From JADGHX01 sp963837755 (GTDB taxonomy: Bacteria; Pseudomonadota; Gammaproteobacteria; Steroidobacterales; Steroidobacteraceae): 64,000 bases of DNA. A program made the translations under genes and the position numbers. Location of the stretch: contig CAWIOP010000001.1 in the NCBI GenBank assembly GCA_963837755.1, positions 868,001-932,000 on the forward strand, given 5' to 3'. The notes under the pieces were generated by a model, which ran no database searches, had not been told where the DNA came from, and saw nothing but the letters and a program-made list of their open reading frames with translations. Of this stretch, positions 39,135 to 49,909 are shown one piece after another. Numbering within the stretch: position 1 is the first letter of the stretch; each line of letters opens with the position of its first letter.

Positions 39135-40226
39135 CACCCAACGGCAACAGCAGATGTGAACAGGGTGCGTCCCGGCTCGCTCTCGAACTCGATGAGCCCG
39201 CCGTGGCGGGTCACGAGCTCCTGCGCGACGGCGAGCCCGAGGCCGGTGCCTGTGGCGCGGCCCGTGACGAGCGGATAGAAAATGCTCGAGCGCAGCTCTG
39301 CGGGCACGCCGGGACCGTTGTCCTCGACCTGCAGGCTCGCTACGAGCTTGTGACGCGCCGAGCCGATGCTCACGTTCGAGAGCGCGCGCGTGCGCAGGAC
39401 GATGCGGCCCCGTTCGTCGAGCGCCTGCAGCGCGTTGCGCGCGACGTTCAGCAGCGCCTGGATGATCTGGTTGCGATCGAGCGTGGCGCTCGGCAGGCTC
39501 GGGTCGTAGTCGCGCTCGACAGTCACGCCGCCGCGCGCTTCGCGCACGCAGCAGGTGATACACGTGCTCGCAGAGCTCGTGCACGTTGAGCAGCGCCTTG
39601 ATGCGGCGCGCGCGCCGGGCCCGACATCGAATCCACCAGCGCCGTCAGACGATCGGCCTCGCTGATGATGACGCCGGTGTATTCCTTGCAGAGACTGGTC
39701 CGCGAGCTCGCGCTCGAGCAGCTGCGCGGCGCCGCGCAACCCGCCCGAGCGGGTTTTTGATCTCGTGCGCGAGCTGGCGAACCATCATGCGGCTGCTGTC
39801 GAGGCGCGCGAACAGGTCGTTCTCGCGCGAGATGCGGCTGCGCGCTGCGTGGCGTCGGCGAGCTCGAGCAGAAGATGCGTGCCGGTGACCTGCCCTTCGA
39901 GCGGCGTCATGGTCACATCGAGCACGCGCGCTTCGCGCGGGCGCCGACTGGGCCGCACCGTGAGCTCGCGATCGCGAAATGCCCTGGGCGGTCTCGAGCG
40001 CGCGGCGCAGGATGCTGACGAGCCCGCTCGCGTCGTGCAGGAAATCGCCGAACGGCCGGCCGCGCGCCTGGTTGAGGCTGAACGCGAGCAGGTTCTGCGC
40101 GGCGACGTTGGCGTAGATGGGGCAGAGCTGCGCGTCCAGCACGATGATGCCGGTGGACAGCGCATCGAACAGCTCCGCGGGCTCGAAGTGCGAGAGCGCG
40201 GAGGGCAGGCTGAATTCAACAGCCAT
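39134..40226 (-). CDS. ntrB: Nitrogen sensor kinase NtrB, frameshifted
   Basis: A soluble kinase of about 364 residues. A PAS domain (LFDALSTGIIVLDAQLCPIYAN) is followed by the NtrB H-box RQLAHEIKNPLGG, then HATPase motifs (ALLNVARNALQALDE N-box, VEDNGPGVP, GTGLGLAVAQ). It phosphorylates or dephosphorylates NtrC according to PII. The ATG at 40226 is the first in frame. Three to four shifts lie between 39545 and 39980. It sits between a DUF4124 gene and ntrC. Confidence 0.9.
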
Positions 40227-40235
40227 GGCGGCCTC

Positions 40236-40314
40236 GTTCGGCGCGCCTCGCGCCGCTGCGCACACGGGACGCAGGGCTTTGCGTGAATCCCCGCTGAACC
40301 CCGCGCGCAGCCCG
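40236..40314. repeat. Intergenic repeat copy A (ntrB side)
   Basis: About 80 bp closely matches copy B at 40959-41038 in the same orientation. Shared blocks are GGCGCG-CGCGCC hairpin arms, an ACGGGA block and AATCCCCGYTGAACCCC-GCGCAGCCCG. It fills the gap between the DUF4124 stop and ntrB. Confidence 0.65.
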
Positions 40315-40318
40315 GGAA

Positions 40319-40877
40319 TCAGAACTTGGGTCGAACCGCCTTCACCGGCGCCTGCTTCGACGGCTGGCGAACATGGAACGTGACCGCGGGCGTCGTGCAA
40401 AGCGCGTTCCCCCGCGCGTCCGCGATCACAATGAACAAGCTGTGCGTGCCGCGCTCCACTTCCGTGAGCACGAACTCGGTGCCGGTGGTGGGCTGGTTCG
40501 TGCAGGCGCTGTCCGTCCAATGCCACGGCCACCTGGTCGCCGGTCGCGAGCCGCGGCTCCACCCGAAGCTTCACGGTGAGCGTGGTGGTGTTCAGGAAAA
40601 CTTCGTCCTGCTCGGGACGATACAGCTCGCACAACGAATAGGTGCGAGCGGACGCCGCCCGCGATGCGCTCGACCCGGTGGTGGCGGCAGCCGGGCTCGC
40701 GGACTGGAAGGACTGTGCGGATTGCACTTCGACCTTCTGGGCCAGCGGGTGCGGCTGATCGCTGTAATGAGTAACGCCCGTCTCGTCCACCCACTTGTAG
40801 ACGGTGGTGGCCGCCGCCGTGGCCGACACGAGCCAGAGCGCAGCGAGCGGCAATAAGGTAACTGTGGGTGTGCGCAT
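40319..40877 (-). CDS. DUF4124-domain periplasmic protein, one frameshift
   Basis: A signal peptide (LLPLAALWLVSATAAA) is followed by the DUF4124 signature VYKWVDETGVTHYSDQPHP, a proline/alanine linker and a beta-rich C-terminal domain (VFLNTTTLTVKLRVEPRLA, then TGTEFVLTEVERGTHSLFIV after a frameshift near 40515). Function is unknown. The gene lies between glnA and ntrB on the same strand, a placement seen in several gammaproteobacteria. The corrected frame ends KAVRPKF with a stop at 40319-40321. Confidence 0.8.
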
Positions 40878-40910
40878 AGGAAGCGAGGATAGCCCCGCCC
40901 GATGCATACG

Positions 40911-40950
40911 ACAAAAGGAGGTGGCCGGATGCGTGACGTCCGACCACCTC
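40911..40950 (-). terminator. Terminator between glnA and DUF4124 gene
   Basis: On the minus strand GAGGTGG and CCACCTC arms (plus-strand 40918-40924 and 40944-40950), extended by CGGA/TCCG, are followed by TTTT. This would let glnA be expressed at higher level than ntrBC, with read-through supplying the kinase operon. Confidence 0.6.
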
Positions 40951-40958
40951 TGCCGTCT

Positions 40959-41038
40959 TTTCGGCGCGCTCCGCGCCGCTACGCGTACGGGATTCGCGTT
41001 CCAACGCGAATCCCCGTTGAACCCCGGCGCAGCCCGTG
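40959..41038. repeat. Intergenic repeat copy B (glnA side)
   Basis: This is the second copy of the repeat at 40236-40314. It folds into GGCGCG-CTC-CGCGCC and a perfect 10-bp hairpin GATTCGCGTT-CC-AACGCGAATC. It lies directly after the glnA stop. Confidence 0.65.
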
Positions 41039-41077
41039 AAAAGTTGATCCCTGGGTTCACGCGTTTTCCGTCATCCC

Positions 41078-42495
41078 TTAGCAGCTGTAGTACATGTCGA
41101 TCTCGACGGGGTGCGTGGACATGCGGAACCGCGTGACTTCCTGCATCTTGAGGTTGATGTAGGCAGTCGATCACGTCGTTGGTGAACACGCCGCCGCGGG
41201 TGAGGAACTCGCGGTCCTTGTCGAGGTGCTCGAGCGCCATGTCGAGCGAATGGCACACCGTCGGGATGTGCTTGGCTTCTTCGGGCTCCAGGTCGTACAG
41301 ATCCTTGTCCGCGGCATCGCCGGGGTGGATCTTGTTCTGGATGCCGTCGAGGCCGGCCATCATCATGGCCGCGAACGCAAGATACGGGTTCGCGCTCGAG
41401 TCCGGGAAGCGCACTTCGATGCGGCGCGCCTTCGGGTTCGACACAAACGGAATACGGATGCGAGGCAGAACGGTTGCGTGCGGAGTACGCCAGCATCACC
41501 GGCGCTTCGAAGCCCGGCACCAGGCGCTTGTAGCTGTTGGTGCCGGCGTTGGTGAGCGCGTTGATCGCCTTGGCATGCTTGATGATGCCGCCGATGTAGT
41601 AGAGCGCGGTGTCGGAGAGACCGCCGTACTTGTCACCCGCGAACAGCGCTTTGCCGTCCTTCTGCAGCGACTGGTGCACGTGCATGCCGCTGCCGTTGTC
41701 GCCGACGAGCGGCTTCGGCATGAAGGTGGCCGTCTTGCCGTAGCCATGCGCCACGTTCTGCACGGCGTACTTCAGGATCTGCACTTCGTCGGCCTTCTTC
41801 ACCAGGGTGCCGGCGCCGACGCCGATTTCGCACTGGCCGCCGGTGGCGACTTCGTGGTGATGCACTTCGACGACTCAGGCCCATTTCTTCGAGGGCCAGG
41901 CACATCGCCGAGCGGATGTCCTGGAAGGCGTCGACCGGCGGCACCGGGAAGTAGCCGCCCTTGAGGCCGGGGCGATGCCCCATGTTGCCGGCCTCGGTAG
42001 ATCTTCGATAGAATTCCACGCGCCCTGCACGGAGTCGATCTCATACATGGTGCCGTTCAGGCCGCAGCTGTGGCGAACGCTGTCGAAGATGAAGAATTCG
42101 TTCTCGGGGCCGAACAGGGCGCCATCGGCGATGCCGGTCGCCTTGATGTAGGCCTCGGCACGCTTGCCGAGCGAGCGCGGGTCGCGCTCATAACCCTGCA
42201 TGGTGGCGGGCTCGATGACGTCGCAGCGGATGTTGACCGTGGTCTCTTCGAAGAACGGGTCGAGAATCGCGGTGGTCGGGTCGAGCATGAGGATCATGTC
42301 CGACTCGTTGATGCCCTTCCAGCCGGCGATCGAGGAGCCGTCGAACATCTTGCCGTCGCGGAACAGGTCTTCGTCCACGAGCTTGGCCGGGATCGTTACG
42401 TGCTGTTCTTTGCCACGGGTGTCCGTAAATCGGAGGTCGGCGAACTTGACCTCTTTTTCTTTGATTAGTTTGAGTACGTCGCTCGGTGTCGTCAT
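41078..42495 (-). CDS. glnA: Glutamine synthetase type I, frameshifted
   Basis: GlnA makes glutamine from glutamate and ammonium. Visible blocks are FADLRFTDTRGKEQHVTIP, MFDGSSIAGWKGINESDM, the catalytic GPENEFFIFD, KPLVGDNGSGMHVHQSL and the adenylylation-site region ADKDLYDLEPEEAK. The presence of that tyrosine indicates control by GlnE/PII. The C-terminus VEIDMYYSC is typical and gives a stop at 41078-41080. Four frameshifts (near 41165, 41467, 41875 and 42000) fall between conserved blocks. The start ATG at 42495 gives the usual 470 residues. It is preceded by a sigma-54 promoter and two NtrC sites. Confidence 0.95.
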
Positions 42496-42602
42496 ATCGG
42501 CCTCCGGAAAAGGGTGTTGCTCTGCCTGGCGCGAGGGCGTCCGCTTCAACGGCGAACTGCCGATCCCCCGACGGACCCCGCCCGCGCAGAGCGTGATAGC
42601 AG

Positions 42603-42618
42603 TGCAGGCACCATGCCA
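42603..42618 (-). promoter_or_regulatory. Sigma-54 promoter of glnA
   Basis: The minus strand reads TGGCAT-GGTGC-CTGCA, one mismatch from the -24/-12 consensus. The predicted start is near 42592, 97 nt before the ATG. The 414-bp glnA-glyQ interval holds this promoter, two NtrC sites and a weak TATACT (42808-42813) that could serve glyQ. Confidence 0.75.
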
Positions 42619-42668
42619 AGGCACTGCCCTTTATTAATCAAGATTATAGCGGTCTCGTGGACGAGAAA

Positions 42669-42685
42669 TGCACGCTTTTGGTGCG
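42669..42685. promoter_or_regulatory. NtrC-type site proximal to glnA
   Basis: TGCACGCTTTTGGTGCG fits TGCAC-N7-GTGCA with one mismatch. It is about 77-93 bp upstream of the predicted glnA start, the usual enhancer position. Confidence 0.75.
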
Positions 42686-42699
42686 CTCGCCATGCAGCG

Positions 42700-42716
42700 T
42701 GCACTTGCAGCGTGCG
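42700..42716. promoter_or_regulatory. NtrC-type site distal to glnA
   Basis: TGCACTTGCAGCGTGCG fits TGCAC-N7-GTGCA with one mismatch. Its centre is 31 bp (about three helical turns) from the proximal site, suiting cooperative binding. Confidence 0.75.
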
Positions 42717-42909
42717 GCATTCTAACCGTGGCACGCGGCGCTTGTGCTGGATGGTGCGCCCCGTCCCGGAGCACCAAGGTCTGCGGGTCGCTCCATTTGC
42801 CACTGGCTATACTCCCGCGCCTTTCACGCGCTGCGCGCGGGACCTGCCGGGTCCGAAGATGAACCCCGCACGGTTTGCGGTGCAGAGTGCCGATCGGGAG
42901 ATCAGTGCC

Positions 42910-43872
42910 ATGTCCTCGAGTGAGTTGAAGAAAATGAAAGTCGGGAGCCCGCCGCGCACGTTCCAGGAACTCATCTTTGCCCTGCAGCGCTACTGGTCTG
43001 ACCAGGGTGGCGTGATTCTGCAGCCGGCCGACATGGAGATGGGCGCGGGCACCTTCCACACCGCCACGTTCCTGCGCGCCATCGGGCCGGAGCCGTGGAG
43101 CGCCGCTTACGTTCAGCCGTCGCGCCGGCCCACCGACGGGCGCTATGGCGACAACCCGTTTCGCCTGCAGCACTACTACCAGTTCCAGGTGATCATCAAA
43201 CCCTCGCCGCTGAACATTCTCGACCTGTACCTGGGCAGCCTGCGCGCGCTCGGGCTCGACCCTCTGGTGCACGACATCCGCTTCGTCGAAGACAACTGGG
43301 AGTCGCCGACGCTCGGCGCCTGGGGCCTGGGCTGGGAAGTGTGGCTGAACGGCATGGAGATCACGCAGTTCACTTACTTCCAGCAGGTGGGCGGTCTGCA
43401 GTGCAAGCCCGTGACGGGCGAGATCACCTACGGCCTCGAGCGGCTGGCGATGTACCTGCAGGGCGTCGAGAGCCTCTACGACGTCGTGTGGACCGACGGC
43501 CCGCAAGGCCGCGTCACCTATGGAGATGTGTTCCACCAGAACGAGGTGGAGCAGTCCGCTTACAACTTCGAGCACGCGGACGTGGCGGTGCTGTTGCGCC
43601 ATTTCGATGAATACGAGAAAGGCAGCAACGATCTGCTCGCGGCCAAGCTCGTGTTGCCGGCGTACGAGCAGATGGTGAAGGCCTCGCACACGTTCAACCT
43701 GCTGGATGCTCGCCGCGCCATCTCTGTAACGGAGCGGCAGCGCTACATCTTCCGGGTGCGCACGCTCGCGCGAGGCGTGGCGCAGGCGTACTACGCCAGC
43801 CGTGAAGCGCTGGGCTTCCCGATGTTGAGGAAAGCGCCGCCGCCTTCGCCCGCCATGGAGGTTGCGGCGTGA
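42910..43872 (+). CDS. glyQ: Glycyl-tRNA synthetase alpha subunit
   Basis: The intact protein of about 320 residues carries the class II synthetase signature of bacterial GlyQ: TFQELIFALQRYWSDQGG, ILQPADMEMGAGTFHTATFL, RAIGPEPWSAAYVQPSRRPT and QFTYFQQVGGL. It forms an alpha2beta2 enzyme with GlyS. The ATG at 42910 gives the common length; an in-frame ATG at 42859 is an alternative. The stop overlaps the glyS GTG by four bases. Confidence 0.96.
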   Translation: MSSSELKKMKVGSPPRTFQELIFALQRYWSDQGGVILQPADMEMGAGTFHTATFLRAIGPEPWSAAYVQPSRRPTDGRYGDNPFRLQHYYQFQVIIKPSPLNILDLYLGSLRALGLDPLVHDIRFVEDNWESPTLGAWGLGWEVWLNGMEITQFTYFQQVGGLQCKPVTGEITYGLERLAMYLQGVESLYDVVWTDGPQGRVTYGDVFHQNEVEQSAYNFEHADVAVLLRHFDEYEKGSNDLLAAKLVLPAYEQMVKASHTFNLLDARRAISVTERQRYIFRVRTLARGVAQAYYASREALGFPMLRKAPPPSPAMEVAA

Positions 43873-46003
43873 GCGAGATGGCCAAGGTGGAGAAACGGGA
43901 TTTTCTAGTCGAGGTCGGCACCGAAGAGCTGCCGCCCAAAGCGCTGCGGGAGCTGGAGCTGGCGTTCCTCGCGGGTGTACGCAAGGGGCTGACAGAAGCG
44001 AATGTGTCGCACGGAGAGGTTCAATCCTTCGCCACTCCGCGACGTATTGCCGTACTGAGTGAAGCGGCTTGCCGTCGCGCCAGCCGGAGCAGGACGTGAA
44101 ACGCGAGGCCCGCCCGTCACCGCCGCCTTCGACGCGGCCGGCCAGCCCACGCGCGCCGCCTCGGCATTCGCTGACAGCTGCGGCGTGGCGGTCGACGCCT
44201 TGCAGCGGCTGGACGAAGGCAAGGGTCAGTTTCTCTTCTTTATCGGCAAGAAGGCCGGCGCCAATACGCGTGGAGCTGCTGCCGGGCATCGTGCAGGCAT
44301 CGCTCGATGCGCTGCCCATCCCCAAGCGCATGCGCTGGGGCGCCGGCAGGGCGGAGTTCGTGCGCCCGGTGCACTGGCTCGTGATGCTCTACGGGCCGGA
44401 CGTCGTGCCGGCCAGGGTTCTCGATGCGCCCGCGGGCCAGCTCACGCGCGGCCATCGGTTCATGGCGCCGAAAGAGATCGAATGCACGAGCCCGGCGAGC
44501 TACGCGCAAGGCGCTGCGCAATCGCGGGCGTGTGGTGGCCGGGTTCGAAGAGCGTCGCGAGATCATTCGCGCTGCCGTCGTGGCGAAGGCGTCGGAGCTT
44601 GGCGGCCATGCGGTGATGGAGCGACGCGCTGCTGGATGAAGTCACGGCGCTCGTCGAGTGGCCCGTGCCCGTCGCCGCGCGCTTCGAGGAGCGCTTCCTG
44701 GCGCTGCCGCGAGAAGTGCTCATCTCCACGCTGCAGGAGCATCAGCGCTATTTTCCCATCGCGAATGGCCCGCTCGGGGAGCCAGACGGCGCGCTGATGC
44801 CGTGGTTCATCACCATCAGCAACATCGAAAGTCTCGACCCGCCGCAGGTGCGTGCAGGCAATGAGCGTGTGGTGCGCCCGAGGCTCGCGGACGCCGCGTT
44901 CTTCTGGGAGCAGGACCGCAAGCAGCCGCTCTCGGCCCATCGCGAGGCGCTCGACAAGGTCACTTTCCAGACCAGGCTGGGCTCGGTTGGCGAGAAAGTG
45001 CGGCGTATTCGCACGCTCGCCGGCGAGATCGCCGCCAGCCTGGGCAAAGATCGCGCTACCGCCGAACGTGCGGCGGAGCTCAGCAAGTGCGACCTGCTTT
45101 CCGCGATGGTGGGCGAGTTTCCCGACTTGCAGGGCATTATGGGCGGCTACTACGCGCAGGCAGACGGCGAATCGGCCGAAGTCGCCGCCGCCATTCAAGA
45201 ACACTACTTGCCGCGCAGCGCGCGCGATGCGCTGCCGGCCACAGATGCGGGCCTCGCAGTCAGCGTCGCAGACAAGCTCGACACGCTCGCCGGCATCTTT
45301 GCCATCGGGCAGAAGCCAACTGGGGCGAAAGATCCTTTTGGCCTGCGGCGCGCCGCCATCGGCGTGCTGCGCTCGCTGATCGAGAAGGGGCTCGACATAG
45401 ACCTGCGCGGCTTCATCGAGCGCGCGGTCGCGTTGCAGCCCGTGCAGGCCGAGCAAGATCGCTGACGATATCTACGACTACGTCATGGAGCGACTGCGCG
45501 CTTATTACCTGGACAGCGCCACGGCGAACCAATCCGGCAACGCGAAGACCCTCACCACGGAAATGTTCGACGCCGTGCTCGCCACACAGCCGCGCTCGCC
45601 GCTGGATTTCGATGCGCGGCTTCAGCGCGCTCAGCGCCTTCCTCGAGCTGCCGGAAGCCGCCAGCCTCGCGGCGGCCAACAAGCGCATCGCGAACATCCT
45701 GCGCAAGAGCGAAAGCGTCATCGGCAGCGAAGTTGACGCGGAGGCCCTGCGTGAGCCCGCAGAGGTGCGGCTGTACGATGCGATGCGCAGCCTGCAGGAT
45801 TCCGTTTCGGCGGCCACTGCGCGTCGTGAATACACCGCCGCGTTGGGCCAGCTCGCGCAACTGCGTCCGGCCGTCGATGGCTTCTTCGACCAGGTGATGG
45901 TGAACATGGAAGACCCGAAGCTGCGCGCGAACCGGTTGTCGCTGTTGTCGGGCCTGCGAGACTGTTCGGCGGCGTGGCGGATCTTTCCCGCCTGCCAGGT
46001 TGA
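43869..46003 (+). CDS. glyS: Glycyl-tRNA synthetase beta subunit, frameshifted
   Basis: The GTG start overlaps glyQ (GTGA). Family blocks are VEVGTEELPPKAL, then FATPRRIAVL, PKRMRWGAGRAEFVRPVHWL, STLQEHQRYFPI, KVTFQTRLGSVGEKV, GKDPFGLRR-like AKDPFGLRRAAIGVLR and the C-terminal FFDQVMVNMEDPKLRANRL. Frame changes occur near 44070, 44265, 44505, 44625, 45460, 45620 and 45970. The last one moves the stop to 46001-46003 (SRLPG end). All lie inside conserved text, so they are consensus errors. Confidence 0.93.
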
Positions 46004-46777
46004 ACCGGCGTGAACGACACGGGATTCAGGTGGCCGCGAGCAGCTCGAGGCGCAACGACGCCGGCGCCGTGCAGTTGGTGGGCTCGCTGATCTTCACGGC
46101 CTTCCTGTTCCTGTGGACTTTCTTCTACGCGATCTTCTTCGTGGTCGCGTGCTGCTTCCTGCCGTTCCAGCGTCGGTTCGCGCTGGCGCGGTTCTGGGCG
46201 AACGCGCTGCTCACGGTGCTGAAGTGGACGTGCCGACTCGACTATCTGGTCGAAGGCCGCGAGAACCTGCCGCCGGGCAATCACATCGCGCTGTGGAAGC
46301 ATTCCTCGTCGTGGGAGACCATCGCGATGGCCGTGGTCTTTCCGCGCCAGGTGTGGGTGCTGAAGCGCGAGCTGCTGTGGATTCCGTTCGTGGGCTGGGG
46401 CATCCGCCAGCTGCACGCCATCGCCATCGACCGCAAGGCGGGCGGCCCCGCGGTAACCAGGTTGTCGAGCAGGGCAAGCAGCGGCTCGCCGAAGGCGACT
46501 GGGTGATGATCTTTCCGGAGGGCACGCGCATGCCGCCGGGGCAGACGCGCAAGTACGGCGTGAGCGGCGCGCTGCTGGCGCGCGAGGCCGGGCATCTGAT
46601 GGTGCCGGTTGCGCACAACGCCGGTCACTACTGGCCGCGGCGCGGGCTGCTCAAGAAACCCGGGACTGTGCGCGTCGTCATCGGGCCGGCCATCGACCCG
46701 AGGGGCGCGACCCGCGCCAGGTCAATGAACGAGCCCAGCCGTGGATCGAATCGCGAATCGCGACGCTGAATTCCTGA
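46000..46777 (+). CDS. plsC: 1-acyl-glycerol-3-phosphate acyltransferase (PlsC-like), frameshifted
   Basis: One or two N-terminal membrane helices (LVGSLIFTAFLFLWTFFYAIF) precede the acyltransferase motifs. Motif I reads KHSSSWET (H-X4-E rather than H-X4-D), motif II lies around PFVGWGIRQL and motif III is IFPEGTRMP. It esterifies lysophosphatidate in the inner membrane. The start is TTG overlapping the glyS stop; a GTG at 46030 is an alternative. Frames shift near 46460 and 46710, and the corrected end WIESRIATLNS stops at 46777. The gmhB gene often found between glyS and plsC is absent. Confidence 0.82.
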
Positions 46778-46949
46778 CGTTCTTCCATAACCTCTGCGCG
46801 GATTGTCACCGGTTCAGCGTTCAGGGACGTGAGGCTTGCGCAGGCGGTGGCTCGCTCGAAGAGCTTCTTCGGAGAGGCGCGTTCGTTGCCTGTGTTGTTC
46901 GCTTCGGCTTCTGCGTATTCCGGCTACGGGCTTCCTGCCGGTGCGCGAC

Positions 46950-47361
46950 TCACAGCTCTTTCCCACCGGAGTGATCGCGAGCGTCGCCGGAACACCCTTC
47001 GATTTCCGCGTGCCACGCCGGGGGCGCTGGGCCCAACTGAGGAAACGGCTGCCACTGTGCGATCGTGGTGGCATCGAGCGCGAAAAGTTCGAAGCTGGTC
47101 CTCAACTGGCCTATCTCTTCAATCGCCCTGCAACCGGGTCGGCGCTGGCATTTTCCAGCACGTAAAGGCGTATGACCCAAATGTCGTCGCTGCGCCCGGC
47201 GGTGATGTGACGTGAAGTAACCAGTCGCGAGAGGAATCGCGAAAGACTCGTGGATCCGCCCGCTGCCGCACGAGCGGATTTTCGGCGGACTCCGCAGCGC
47301 CGAGTGACGTAGCGAAGAGCGCCGTGGCGAGGAGCCACAGCGCTGTGGTTGCAGGCTTCAT
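46950..47361 (-). CDS. Hypothetical secreted protein, probably frameshifted
   Basis: The ATG at 47361 opens a signal peptide (TTALWLLATALFATSLGAA) followed by a short mature protein. Reading across two probable shifts gives VIRLYVLENASADPVAG and then IGQLRTSFELFALDATTIA, ending at 46950. No family was recognised. It is upstream of gyrB in sequence but divergent in context, lying between plsC and the gyrB 3' end. The flanking 46778-46949 shows nothing recognisable. Confidence 0.4.
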
Positions 47362-47467
47362 TGGCCGACCCCCTGCTGCGACTTCGGCGTGCCTGGCGTC
47401 GAAACGCCAGGCGTCCACCCAAGCCCGGCGCTGCCGCACCGCGTGGGAATCCAAGGCCAGCTCGCGA

Positions 47468-49891
47468 CTATATGTCGAGGTTCGTTACCGAGAGCGCGTT
47501 CTTCTCGATGAACTCGCGGCGCGGCTCCACCTGGTCGCCCATCAGCGTGGTGAAGATGTCGTCCGCCGCAACGGCGTCCTCGATCCTCACCTGCAGGAGA
47601 CGGCGGGTCTGTCCGGATTGATGGTGGTGTCCCAGAGCTGCTCCGGGTTCATCTCGCCGAGGCCTTTGTAGCGCTGGATCGACTGGCCCTTGCGCGCCTG
47701 GTCGAACAGCCACTTCATGGCTTCCTTGAAGGAGCCGATCTCCTGGCGATCGTCGCCGCGGTGACGTAGCGCGCCCTCGCCGATCAGGCCGGCCAGCGTG
47801 CGGGCGAGATCGGCGATGCGCTGGTACTCGGCAGACTCGAAGAACTCGCGCGGCAGGAAGCGCTTGTCGTGGCCGTGCCGTGCTCGGTCTTGTTCACGAC
47901 GATGCGCGCGGCGTGGCCGTCGCTTGCGGCACGCACCTCCACGCGATAGGTGCGCGTGCCGTCGTCGAGCGCGTTGAGGCGCTCGTTGAGCTCGCGCGCC
48001 CAGTCGCGCAATCCAGTCGGCGTGGTCGAAGTTCGCCAGCCGTCACTTCGGGCATGTAGATGAGCTGCTCGAGCAGTCGGTCGTCATAGCGCCGCGACCA
48101 GCGCTTGATGATGGCCTGCACTTCCATGTACTTGCGCGCGAGCATCTCCAGGCCCGAGCCCTGCAGCGGCGGCGCGCCGGCATTCACGAACAGCGCGGCG
48201 TTTTCCAGCGCGGCGTTCAGCAGCAGCGCGTTGAGCTCGCTGTCGTCCTTCACGTATTGCTCTTGCTTGCCGCGCTTCACTTTGTAGAGCGGCGGCTGCG
48301 CGATGTAGATGTGCCCGCGCTCGATGAGCATCGGCATCTGGCGGTAGAAGAACGTGAGCAGCAGCGTGCGGATGTGGGAGCCGTCGACGTCCGCGTCGGT
48401 CATGATGATGATGCGGTGGTAGCGCAGCTTGTCGATATCGAAGTCGTCGCGCCCGATGCCGCAGCCGAGCGCGGTGATGAGCGTGCCCACCTCCTGCCGA
48501 CGAGAGCATCTTGTCGAAGCGCGCGCGCTCGACGTTCAGGATCTTGCCCTTCAGCGGCAGGATCGCCTGGGTGCGCCGGTCGCGGCCCTGCTTGGCCGAG
48601 CCGCCGGCCGAGTCACCCTCGACGATGAAGATCTCGGACAGCGCCGGGTCTTTCTCCTGGCAGTCGGCGAGCTTTCCGGGCAGGCCCGCGATGTCGAGCG
48701 CGCCCTTGCGACGGGTCATCTCGCGCGCCTTGCGCGCGGCTTCGCGCGCGCGCGCGGCTTCGATGATCTTCGCGACGATGGCGCGCGCGTCGTGCGGGTG
48801 CTCGAGCAGGAATTCCTGCAGCTTGGTGCTGACGGCGTTCTCGACCACGCCCTTCACTTCCGACGAGACGAGCTTGTCCTTGGTCTGCGAGGAGAACTTC
48901 GGGTCTGGCAGCTTCACGGACAGAATGGCCGTGAGGCCTTCGCGCGCGTCGTCGCCGGTCATGGCGAGCTTTTCCGTTCTTGCCGACAGTTCTTTCTCGA
49001 TGTAGTCGTTCAGCGTGCGCGTGAGCGCGCTGCGGAAGCCGGCGAGGTGCGTGCCGCCGTCCCTCTGCGGAATGTTGTTCGTGTAGCAGAACATGCTCTC
49101 CTGGTAGGAGTCGTTCCACTGCATCGCCACTTCGACGGCGATGGCGCCGTCCTGGGCACGGAAGCCAGAACACCGATGTCGTGCACCGGCGGCTTGCGCG
49201 CGGTTCAGATACTTCACGAAGGCCTGCAGGCCGCCTTGCGTGCTCGAACACATCGGTCTTGTTCTCGCGCTCGTCGATCAGCTCGATGCGCACGCCCGAG
49301 TTCAGGAACGACAGCTCGCGCAGCCGCTTGGCCAGGATGTCGTAGTGGAACTGGATGTTCGTGAAGATCGTGCGCGCTCGGCCGGAAGCGGATGGTTGTG
49401 CCGCGCTCCTGCGTGCTCGCCGACCTCGGCCAGCGGCGCCGCCGGATCGCCCAGGTGATATTCCTGCTTGTGGCTGTGCCGCCGCGGCTGATGTCAGCTG
49501 CAGGTAGTCCGACAGCGCGTTGACCACGGAGACGCCCACGCCATGCAGGCCGCCCGAGACTTTGTAGGAGCTGTCGTCGAACTTCCCGCCCGCATGCAGG
49601 ACGGTCATGATGACTTCGGCGGCGGAGCGCCCCTCTTCGGGGTGGATATCGACAGGAATTCCGCGGCCATTGTCCGTGACGGTGACGGATTCATCGGCGT
49701 GGATCGTGACGACAATACGATCGCAATAATCCGGCCAGGGCCTCGTCGATGGAGTTGTCGACGACCTCGAAAACCATGTGGTGCAGGCCGGTGCCGTCAT
49801 CGGTGTCTCCGATGTACATTCCGGGGCGCTTCCGCACCGCTTCAAGCCCCTTTAAGACTTTGATTTTGCTTGAATCGTAGACGTCGTTCAA
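47468..49891 (-). CDS. gyrB: DNA gyrase subunit B, frameshifted
   Basis: The start MNDVYDSSKIKVLKGLEAVR and ATP-site block RPGMYIGDTDDGTGLHHMVFEVVDN are intact. Later blocks are GRGIPVDIHPEEG, SGGLHGVGVSVVNALSDYLQ, the TOPRIM acid EGDSAGGSAKQGRDR, TDADVDGSHIRTLLLTFFYR and PLYKVKRGKQEQYV. The C-terminus reads FIEKNALSVTNLDI. The expected 805 residues are recovered across about ten single-base shifts, which must be artefacts in an essential gene. The gene follows recF at 19 bp; a TATAAT inside the end of recF may be its promoter. Confidence 0.95.
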
Positions 49892-49909
49892 TGGTCATGA
49901 AGCTGCCCG

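Noticed and set aside
43869..46003. Frameshifts in glyS, gyrB, dnaA and others as genuine programmed frameshifting
   Set aside because: They are numerous, lack slippery heptamers and occur in essential genes without known recoding, which points to consensus errors.
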